Assembly: GCA_937888775.1 (NCBI GenBank)
Contig: CALAQT010000506.1
Coordinates: forward strand, 1-5,684
Direction: 5' to 3'
Length of the DNA stretch: 5,684 nt
Origin: an uncultured Actinomycetes bacterium
GTDB taxonomy: Bacteria; Actinomycetota; Thermoleophilia; Solirubrobacterales; Solirubrobacteraceae
In this document: piece by piece, positions 1-4,186 of the stretch
How the letters are laid out: each line of letters begins with the position of its first letter
How positions within the stretch are numbered: position 1 is the first letter of the stretch
The notes under the pieces: generated by a model
The model's database searches: none
Told to the model about the DNA's origin: nothing
Seen by the model: only the letters and a program-made list of their open reading frames with translations
Program-made: the position numbers and the translations under genes

Positions 1-2
1 TC

Positions 3-554
3 GGCGGCGGCGACTCCGCCTGTGACTGGGTGATCAACCTGCTTGACACCGCCAGCGAGGTGAGCCTCGTTCACCGCCGGGAGGGCTTCCGTGCCCACGA
101 GCTGACCGTGGGCCAGGTGCTCCAGGCCGCCGACCGCGGCGATGTCGCCCTGCACGTGCCGTATCAGATCAAGGAGGTGCTGGGGGACGGCAGTGTCGAG
201 CGCGTGGTGCTGTTTCACTCCGACGACGAGGCACGCGAGGTGGAGCTCGAGGTCGACGCGATCCTCCTCCAGCTCGGCTTCAAGACCGCGCTGGGCCCGC
301 TCAAGGACTGGGGCTTTGAGATCGTCAAGGGCGCGATCGTCGTCGATCAGCTGATGGCCACCTCGCTGGAGCGCATCTGGGCGTGCGGCGACATCACGAC
401 CTTCGAAGGCAAGCTCAAGCTGATCGCCACCGGGTTCGCCGAGTCGGCGATCGCGGTCGCCCAGGCGGTGCACGAGATCCGGCCGGAGGTCAAGATCCAG
501 CCCAAGTACTCGACCAACACCGGCGTCCCCGGGGCGGTTGCCGGCCAGCCCTGA
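3..554 (+). CDS. Ferredoxin--NADP+ reductase, type 2 (TrxB-like), C-terminal part
   Basis: This is the 3' part of a flavoprotein reductase; its N-terminus lies left of the window. The visible reading frame begins GGGDSACDW, the glycine-rich turn of the NADPH-binding Rossmann domain, followed by HRREGFRAHE (bases 72-101), where the HRR arginines normally bind the NADPH 2'-phosphate. Further on, IWACGD is the FAD-binding GD motif of the family, followed by GKLKLIATGFAESAIAV and a tail with the KYSTNTG signature. FRAHE and the STN tail favour the YumC-like ferredoxin/flavodoxin-NADP+ reductases over true thioredoxin reductases. The redox CxxC of thioredoxin reductase would lie just upstream and cannot be checked here. 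Known role of the family: cytosolic electron transfer between NADPH and ferredoxin. The stop codon (552-554) lies inside the next gene. Confidence is high for the family and moderate for ferredoxin specificity. Confidence 0.88.
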   Translation, partial: GGGDSACDWVINLLDTASEVSLVHRREGFRAHELTVGQVLQAADRGDVALHVPYQIKEVLGDGSVERVVLFHSDDEAREVELEVDAILLQLGFKTALGPLKDWGFEIVKGAIVVDQLMATSLERIWACGDITTFEGKLKLIATGFAESAIAVAQAVHEIRPEVKIQPKYSTNTGVPGAVAGQP

Positions 555-1200
555 GCGCCGCACGGCGAGTCGCCGTGGGCTTCAGGCCGCGGTGGCGAGG
601 CTGCGCGCCGCCGATCCGGTGCTGCGCGGTGCGATCGACCAGGTCGGGCTCGACGCGATCGGAGACGCGCGGGCCGGGCGTCCTGATGACCATTACGGCG
701 CGCTCGTGCGATCGATCGTCGGCCAGCAGCTCTCGACCAGGGCGGCGCGGGCGATTTACGGGCGGCTGACCGAGCGCTTCGGGGGCCGCACACCGACCCC
801 CGAGGAAGTCCTGGCCGACGACCCCGATGCCCTGCGCGCCGCCGCGGGCCTGTCGCGGGCCAAGGTCGGATTCCTGCGCTCGCTGGCCGAGCACGTGATC
901 GACGGATCGCTGGAGCTCGAACGCCTCGACCAGCTCTCAGACGAGGACGTGATCACCGAGCTGATCGCCGTCAAGGGGCTGGGGGTATGGACGGCCCACA
1001 TGTTCCTGATGTTCCACCTGCAGCGACCGGACGTGCTGGCGGTCGGCGACCTGGGGATCCGCCGGGCGGTGATGACGCTCTACGGCCTGCCCGCGCTCCC
1101 GGCGCCGGCCGAGCTCGAAACTATCGCCGATCCGTGGCGGCCACATCGAACGCTGGCATGCCGGTTCCTCTGGCGCTCGCTCGACGCCACCCCGGTGTGA
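538..1200 (+). CDS. HhH-GPD DNA glycosylase, AlkA-like (3-methyladenine DNA glycosylase II)
   Basis: The 220-residue protein belongs to the helix-hairpin-helix GPD superfamily of base-excision repair glycosylases. The HhH element is LIAVKGLGVWTA (residues 142-153). The catalytic aspartate is most likely D171 in AVGDLGIRRA, which aligns with the essential Asp of AlkA. The segment ALVRSIVGQQLSTRAA (55-70) is the typical first conserved helix, and the Cys cluster of the EndoIII/MutY [4Fe-4S] subgroup is absent. Expected function: removal of alkylated purines and related bases from DNA. The chosen start is TTG at 538 (preceded by GGGGCGG), which overlaps the reductase gene by 17 bp and suggests translational coupling. 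An in-frame GTG at 592, giving a protein starting at ARLRAADPVLR, is a credible alternative, because the first 18 residues are basic and unlike the family. There is no sign of the Ada-type N-terminal domain that some actinobacterial AlkA proteins carry. Confidence 0.88.
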   Translation: MPASPERRTASRRGLQAAVARLRAADPVLRGAIDQVGLDAIGDARAGRPDDHYGALVRSIVGQQLSTRAARAIYGRLTERFGGRTPTPEEVLADDPDALRAAAGLSRAKVGFLRSLAEHVIDGSLELERLDQLSDEDVITELIAVKGLGVWTAHMFLMFHLQRPDVLAVGDLGIRRAVMTLYGLPALPAPAELETIADPWRPHRTLACRFLWRSLDATPV

Positions 1201-1288
1201 CCGGCCGCGAGCCCCGGCTTAGACCGCAGAGAGCCCCCGGCTTAGACCGCTGAGACCAGCCGCGAGCGCCGGCTTAGACCGCTGAGAC
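1201..1288. repeat. Three imperfect tandem copies of the 3' end of the Fe-S carrier gene
   Basis: The 14-base core CCGGCTTAGACCGC occurs three times, at 1214-1227, 1237-1250 and 1269-1282. Copies 2 and 3 are identical over 20 bases (1237-1256 and 1269-1288). The longest unit is about 32 bp (1257-1288). Copy 1 (1201-1232) keeps the upstream GGCCGCGAGC part, and copy 2 has lost about 9 bp of it. Copy 3 is the real end of the minus-strand Fe-S carrier gene and encodes its last residues VSAV plus TAA. The other two repeat that coding end and stop codon downstream of the gene. The array fills almost the whole gap between two convergent genes. Confidence 0.85.
1258..1274 (-). terminator. Short hairpin at the stop of the Fe-S carrier gene (possible terminator)
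   Basis: AGCCG (1258-1262) and CGGCT (1270-1274) form a 5 bp stem with a 7-base loop. The hairpin starts at the last base of the minus-strand stop codon. A similar weaker hairpin (GGCCG/CGGCT, 1203-1207 with 1215-1219, one G-T pair) sits in repeat copy 1, immediately after the glycosylase gene's stop. No U-tract follows either one. The position between convergent genes is what suggests termination, and the stems are short. Confidence 0.3.
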
Positions 1289-1627
1289 TTCTTCCTCTTC
1301 GGCGACCCGGAACGAGGATCCGCAGCCGCAGGCTGCGATCACGTTGGGATTCTCGACCTTGAATCCCGCGCCCTGGAGTCCGTCGACGAAGTCGATCACC
1401 GAACCCTTGACGTAGGGCAGGCTCGGATTGTCGACCAGCAGACGAATCCCCTTATCCTCGATTACCACGTCGCCGTCGCGCTGCTCGTCGAAGGCGAGCG
1501 CGTACTGGAAGCCCGAGCATCCGCCGCCGCGAACGCCGACGCGCAACCCGGAGGTCAGCGCGGCCGCGCTTTGGGTGTCGAGAAACTCGCGGACCTTCTC
1601 GGCACCTTTATCGGTGAGTGTGATCAT
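1274..1627 (-). CDS. A-type iron-sulfur cluster carrier (IscA/ErpA/SufA family)
   Basis: The 117-residue protein has the HesB/IscA fold and normal family length. The three cluster-binding cysteines are present: C37 in RGGGCSGFQY, and C100 and C102 in AACGCGSSF. The N-terminal ITLTDKGAEKVREFL and central VKGSVIDFVDGLQGAGFKVENPN are strongly typical. Known role: receives a [2Fe-2S] or [4Fe-4S] cluster from a scaffold and passes it to apo-proteins in the cytosol. ErpA, IscA and SufA cannot be told apart with confidence from sequence alone; the isolated position, outside an isc or suf cluster, is more ErpA-like. The C-terminus has an acidic run (EEEEV) just before VSAV, which is the segment copied in the downstream repeats. 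The ATG at 1627 has no visible Shine-Dalgarno sequence, and a TATACT box lies 9 bases upstream, so the mRNA may be leaderless. The gene is divergent from bolA-glutaredoxin, consistent with a shared Fe-S function. Confidence 0.93.
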   Translation of the reverse strand: MITLTDKGAEKVREFLDTQSAAALTSGLRVGVRGGGCSGFQYALAFDEQRDGDVVIEDKGIRLLVDNPSLPYVKGSVIDFVDGLQGAGFKVENPNVIAACGCGSSFRVAEEEEVSAV

Positions 1628-1633
1628 GCTTCA

Positions 1634-1663
1634 TTCAGTATAGCGACGGGACCTCGATACGCT
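1634..1663 (+). promoter_or_regulatory. Candidate promoter for bolA-glutaredoxin operon
   Basis: TACGCT at 1658-1663 fits the loose actinobacterial -10 pattern TAnnnT. TTCAGT at 1634-1639 is a weak -35, 18 bases upstream. The predicted start would fall at or next to the ATG at 1671, giving a leaderless transcript. The AGAGGGG just before the ATG could alternatively be a Shine-Dalgarno sequence, but it is placed too close to work well. The -35 overlaps the opposing TATACT box, so the two promoters would compete for the same DNA face. Confidence 0.28.
1637..1642 (-). promoter_or_regulatory. Candidate -10 box (TATACT) for the Fe-S carrier gene
   Basis: On the minus strand TATACT (5 of 6 matches to TATAAT) ends 9 bases before the ATG at 1627. 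A start site 7 to 9 bases downstream would leave a leader of zero to about two bases, fitting the missing Shine-Dalgarno sequence. No convincing -35 hexamer is visible 16-18 bases further upstream. It stands out as an AT-rich patch in a GC-rich neighbourhood. Confidence 0.4.
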
Positions 1664-1670
1664 AGAGGGG

Positions 1671-1910
1671 ATGTCCGTAACGCCAGATGAGGTAAAAGCA
1701 CGGATCGAGGCCGGAATCCCGGGCGCGGTCGCGAGCGTCACCGGGGACGGCCATCATTTCAATGCGGTCGTCTCGGCCCCCGCCTTCAGCGGGCTGCCGC
1801 GGCTCGCTCAGCACCGGCTCGTCTACGACGTGTTCGGCTCGGAGTTGGGCGACCGCATCCATGCCCTGTCAATCCAGACGCGAACTTCGGAAACGGAGAA
1901 AGGCCCATGA
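1671..1910 (+). CDS. BolA family protein (short, IbaG-like)
   Basis: The 79-residue protein has the complete BolA fold: an N-terminal helix (TPDEVKARIEAGIPGA, 4-19), the strand VTGDGHHFNAVVSAPAF (23-39), the helix with the family signature LPRLAQHRLVYDVFG (42-56), and the terminal strand IHALSIQT (63-70). H64 in HALS is the near-invariant histidine which in BolA-glutaredoxin heterodimers binds the shared [2Fe-2S] cluster; the HH pair (28-29) is also in the region used by some BolA types. The length and the GDGHHF motif resemble IbaG more than the longer E. coli BolA. Known role: partner of CGFS glutaredoxins in Fe-S trafficking or iron sensing; some BolA proteins also bind DNA. The stop codon overlaps the start of the CGFS glutaredoxin gene (ATGA), so the two products are probably made in a coupled way and act together. 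Confidence 0.94.
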   Translation: MSVTPDEVKARIEAGIPGAVASVTGDGHHFNAVVSAPAFSGLPRLAQHRLVYDVFGSELGDRIHALSIQTRTSETEKGP

Positions 1911-2308
1911 GCGACGAAGCCAGCAACCCGATGCGCGAAGCGATCCAGAGCGCGATCTCCGAAAACCCGGTGATCCTGTTCATGAAGGGAACCCCGGAGG
2001 CGCCGGCGTGCGGCTTCTCGGCCCGCACCGTCGCGATCCTGCAGTCCCTTGGCCAGCCGTTTGCGGCGGTCGACATCCTGCCCGACCCGCGGATCCGCCA
2101 GGAGCTCTCCGAGCTCTCCAAGTGGCCGACGATCCCCCAGTTGTTCGTCGAGGGCGAGCTGGTCGGCGGCTGCGACATCATCACCGAGATGTACCAGTCC
2201 GGCGAGCTCCAGGAGACGCTCGGACTCGAGGCTGAGACGCTCGACGGGTCGGCGCCAGCAGGCGCCACGGTCGAGCCGCCGCCGCTCTCGATCGAGACTC
2301 ACTCCTAG
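1907..2308 (+). CDS. Monothiol CGFS glutaredoxin (Grx4/GrxD type)
   Basis: The 133-residue, single-domain protein has a thioredoxin fold. The monothiol active site is CGFS at 35-38 within KGTPEAPACGFSA. K27 precedes it, the TIP cis-proline motif is at 75-77 (WPTIPQLF), and GGCD at 87-90 is the second glutathione-contact motif. These are the residues with which family members hold a [2Fe-2S] cluster using two Cys and two glutathione molecules. The start is secure: GGAGAAAGG (1895-1903) precedes the ATG, which overlaps the bolA stop. The core ends near residue 110. About 23 further residues form a proline- and acid-containing tail (residues 111-133) that is longer than in E. coli GrxD and probably unstructured. 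Inferred role: cluster carrier with BolA, delivering to or from the A-type carrier encoded divergently. CGFS proteins are poor general disulfide reductases, so a simple oxidoreductase role is unlikely. Confidence 0.95.
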   Translation: MSDEASNPMREAIQSAISENPVILFMKGTPEAPACGFSARTVAILQSLGQPFAAVDILPDPRIRQELSELSKWPTIPQLFVEGELVGGCDIITEMYQSGELQETLGLEAETLDGSAPAGATVEPPPLSIETHS

Positions 2309-2430
2309 TCCTGCGCGGGAACTGAACGTGGGGACCGGGGTCGTTCGACGTCGTGTGGACTTGGCGTGCTGTCTGGCGCTGAGCCTGGCGCGAGCGCACA
2401 GCGGAAGCTAAGTCGATCCGCAGACCAAGC
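2309..2430. other. 122 bp gap upstream of mtnA, no gene seen
   Basis: Neither strand shows a supported coding frame. In the mtnA frame a TGA at 2380-2382 closes any longer N-terminus. A weak inverted repeat GCGCT/AGCGC (2376-2380 and 2393-2397, 12-base loop) is the only structure I found; it is too short to call a terminator or riboswitch. No convincing -10 or -35 pair is visible, although the gap is long enough to hold the mtnA promoter. Confidence 0.5.
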
Positions 2431-3456
2431 TTGTCGGTTGAACAGGCACTGCGCTTTGACGGCGACGCGCTGTGGGCGCTCGATCAGACGCGGTTGCCGT
2501 GGCAGGAGACCGAGCTTGCGCTGCGCAGCGCCGATGATGTCGCCGACGCGATCAGGCGACTGTGCATCCGCGGCGCGCCGCTGATCGGGGTCGCGGCCGG
2601 ATACGGGGTCGCGCTGGCGCTGGCCCGCGACCCGGCAGGCCTGGAGCTAGCCTGCGAGACGCTGCGCCGCGCTCGGCCGACGGCCGTGAACCTGGCTCAC
2701 GCCGTGGCCCGCGTGCGGGCCGCGGTGCTCGGCGCCCCGCCGGGGGAGCAGGCGGCGGCGGCGCTGGCGCAGGCGCAGGCGATCGACGCCGAGGAGCAGG
2801 CCGCGAGCGCTGAGCTGGCGCGACACGGAGCGCAACTGCTGAGTGGTACCGGGCGGATCTTGACCCACTGCAACACCGGCATGCTGGCAGCGCCCGGACG
2901 CGGCACCGCGCTGGCGGTGATCGCCGAGCTGGCGCAGCGTGGGAGCCTGGAACTGGTGCTGGCCACCGAGTCACGGCCCCTGCTCCAGGGCGCCAGGTTG
3001 ACCGTGTGGGAGCTCGTGCGCCTCAAGATCGCCCATCAGCTGCTCGTCGACAGCGCGGCCCCCGGCCTGATCGCGGCGGGCGACGTCGATGCGGTGATCG
3101 TCGGCTGCGATCGCGTGGCCGCCAACGGCGATGTGGCCAACAAGGTCGGCACGTACGCGCTGGCGCTCGCCGCCGCCGCGGCGGAGATCCCGTTCGTCGT
3201 GGCCGGTCCCACCTCGACGATCGATCCGAGCTGCCCCACCGGAGCCCAGATCGAGATCGAGGAGCGCGGCGAAGAGGAGGTCCGCACGGTCGTCACCGGC
3301 GGCGAGCCGGGCCGGTGGGAACTGACCCTGCCCGGGACCCGGTGTCGCAACCCCGCCTTCGATCTGACGCCGGCGCCGCTGGTCACCGCGCTGGTCACCG
3401 AGCGCGGGGTGGCGCGCCCCGCGCAGGGCGATTCAGTGCTCGGGCTGCTGCCCTGA
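2431..3456 (+). CDS. mtnA: S-methyl-5-thioribose-1-phosphate isomerase
   Basis: The 341-residue protein has the usual length for the family related to eIF2B alpha subunits. It converts 5-methylthioribose 1-phosphate to 5-methylthioribulose 1-phosphate in the methionine salvage pathway. Diagnostic segments are LDQTRLPW (17-24), IRGAPLIGVAAGYG (46-59, phosphate-binding RGAP), the catalytic cysteine C147 in THCNTG, ESRPLLQGARLT (180-191), and the catalytic aspartate D227 in VGCDRVAANGDVANKVGTY, where N237-K238 complete the site. An Ala/Gln-rich helix (about 100-135) replaces better conserved sequence. The start is TTG at 2431: no ATG or GTG lies between the in-frame stop at 2380 and the conserved DGDALWALDQ region. 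There is no clear Shine-Dalgarno sequence. No other methionine-salvage gene lies nearby. A ribose-1,5-bisphosphate isomerase or eIF2B-like regulator is less likely because the MtnA residues are intact. Confidence 0.92.
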   Translation: MSVEQALRFDGDALWALDQTRLPWQETELALRSADDVADAIRRLCIRGAPLIGVAAGYGVALALARDPAGLELACETLRRARPTAVNLAHAVARVRAAVLGAPPGEQAAAALAQAQAIDAEEQAASAELARHGAQLLSGTGRILTHCNTGMLAAPGRGTALAVIAELAQRGSLELVLATESRPLLQGARLTVWELVRLKIAHQLLVDSAAPGLIAAGDVDAVIVGCDRVAANGDVANKVGTYALALAAAAAEIPFVVAGPTSTIDPSCPTGAQIEIEERGEEEVRTVVTGGEPGRWELTLPGTRCRNPAFDLTPAPLVTALVTERGVARPAQGDSVLGLLP

Positions 3457-3486
3457 CGGCGCTCGCCCTGCCCCGCAGCGCGGTGC

Positions 3487-3762
3487 TCAGATCGGTTGGC
3501 CCGACGGCCCTGGCCCGCGCTGAGGGCGGAGGAACTCCAGGTGCTCGACAATCCGGCGCGAATCGCAGATCACCTCGCCGTCGATCACCAGCACCGGAAC
3601 TCGCCGCTGGCCGCTGAGCGCCTCCACCTCAGGCCGGCGCGAACGGCGCTGGGGCACGACCACGGCCTCGAACGGGACCCGGTCACGTTTGAGCGCCCGG
3701 GCCACCTTTCCGCATGGGCACAGCCAATTGGTGGGGGTCGTGCACCGATAGAGCGTGGCCAT
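3487..3762 (-). CDS. Stand-alone GST N-terminal / glutaredoxin-fold protein
   Basis: The 91-residue protein is one thioredoxin-fold domain. It begins ATLYRCTTP; the active-site loop contains CPCGKV (C15 and C17, a C-x-C arrangement) plus C7. VPVLV (55-59) carries the cis-proline, and CDSRRIVEHL (66-75) has the Asp-Ser pair used for glutathione in glutathione S-transferases. The helical C-terminal GST domain is missing: the protein ends after about 15 residues of Pro/Gly-rich tail. It could be a glutaredoxin-like reductase, a thiol-binding protein or a small stress protein; the substrate cannot be told from sequence. The ATG at 3762 has no Shine-Dalgarno sequence but has a TATCGT box 10 bases upstream. 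It converges on mtnA with a 30 bp gap, so it is a separate transcription unit. Confidence 0.8.
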   Translation of the reverse strand: MATLYRCTTPTNWLCPCGKVARALKRDRVPFEAVVVPQRRSRRPEVEALSGQRRVPVLVIDGEVICDSRRIVEHLEFLRPQRGPGPSGQPI

Positions 3763-3772
3763 CTGCGCTTAG

Positions 3773-3790
3773 ACGATACGCCGGCCGGCG
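3773..3790 (-). promoter_or_regulatory. Candidate -10 box with adjoining 12 bp palindrome, upstream of GST-N gene
   Basis: On the minus strand TATCGT (3773-3778) fits the TAnnnT pattern and ends 10 bases before the ATG, again leaving almost no leader. It directly abuts the perfect palindrome CGCCGGCCGGCG (3779-3790), which would lie in the promoter spacer where a repressor could act. GC-only palindromes occur by chance in such genomes, so the operator reading is weak. Confidence 0.25.
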
Positions 3791-3828
3791 CACGATGGCA
3801 CGGCCGCTTCGTCCTGCGCTCAGCTCGC

Positions 3829-4131
3829 CTAGACGAGCGCCGGGGCAGTCGAGCTGAGAACTTCGGCCAGCGCCTCGGCGCTCATCGGCCGGGCGAGCAG
3901 GAAGCCTTGGGCGCGGTCACAGCCGAGCTCCGTGAGCCGCTCAAGTTGCGGGGCTCGCTGCACTCCCTCGGCGACGAACCGAGCCACCGTGTCGCCGGCG
4001 CGGAGCCCCGAGGCGAGCCGCGAGGAGACCGTCTGCAACGGCCGGTCGCCGGCGACGTGCCCGAGCGTGTCGTTGATGGCCTTGAAGTCATCGGCCGCGG
4101 GCCGCCCGAGGCGAACCCCTGGCGCGATGAG
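3829..4131 (-). pseudogene. Relic of a GGDEF-EAL cyclic-di-GMP protein with the middle deleted in frame
   Basis: Read on the minus strand, 4092-4048 encodes DDFKAINDTLGHVAG, followed by D and the helix LQTVSSRLASGLRAGDTVARF. This is the start of a GGDEF (diguanylate cyclase) domain up to the residues just before the GGDEF signature. The same frame then continues, at 3975, with VAEGVQRAPQLERLTELGCDRAQGFLLARPMSAEALAEVL, the C-terminal part of an EAL (phosphodiesterase) domain, ending at a natural-looking TAG (3829-3831). The GGDEF motif, the rest of that domain, the linker and the EAL motif itself are absent, roughly 250-300 residues by family comparison. On the other side the frame runs upstream for about 13 unrecognisable codons to a TAG at 4132-4134. 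A TTG at 4038 or no start at all would be available. With both active sites destroyed, enzymatic function is excluded. Expression of a short chimeric peptide cannot be ruled out. Confidence 0.82.
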
Positions 4132-4134
4132 CTA

Positions 4135-4159
4135 TCCGCACCGCATCGGCCGGTGCGGA
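4135..4159 (-). terminator. Perfect 9 bp hairpin downstream of glutamate dehydrogenase
   Basis: TCCGCACCG (4135-4143) and CGGTGCGGA (4151-4159) are perfect inverted repeats around a 7-base loop, starting 27 bases after the gdh stop. The stem is GC-rich and isolated, as expected of an intrinsic terminator. No U-tract follows on the minus strand (TAGCTCATC), which is common for proposed actinobacterial terminators but lowers certainty. It separates gdh from the GGDEF-EAL relic. Confidence 0.55.
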
Positions 4160-4186
4160 CGTTTGGGGCAGGCTGGGTGGCGCTGC

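Noticed and set aside
1201..1288. CRISPR-like array
   Set aside because: There are three copies with unequal 23 and 32 bp periods, no spacers of uniform size, and the last copy is coding sequence of the Fe-S carrier gene.
2309..2430. SAM-type riboswitch upstream of mtnA
   Set aside because: Considered because methionine-salvage genes can be riboswitch controlled, but I could not find the paired stems or conserved core of a known SAM class; only a 5 bp weak inverted repeat is present.
3006..3617. Plus-strand open frame of 203 codons overlapping mtnA
   Set aside because: The sequence is arginine-rich and low in complexity, in another frame of a well-supported mtnA, and shows no motif.
3823..3838. 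Hairpin GCTCG/CGAGC around the stop of the GGDEF-EAL relic as a terminator
   Set aside because: The stem is only 5 bp, there is no U-tract, and such short GC stems are expected by chance in this composition.
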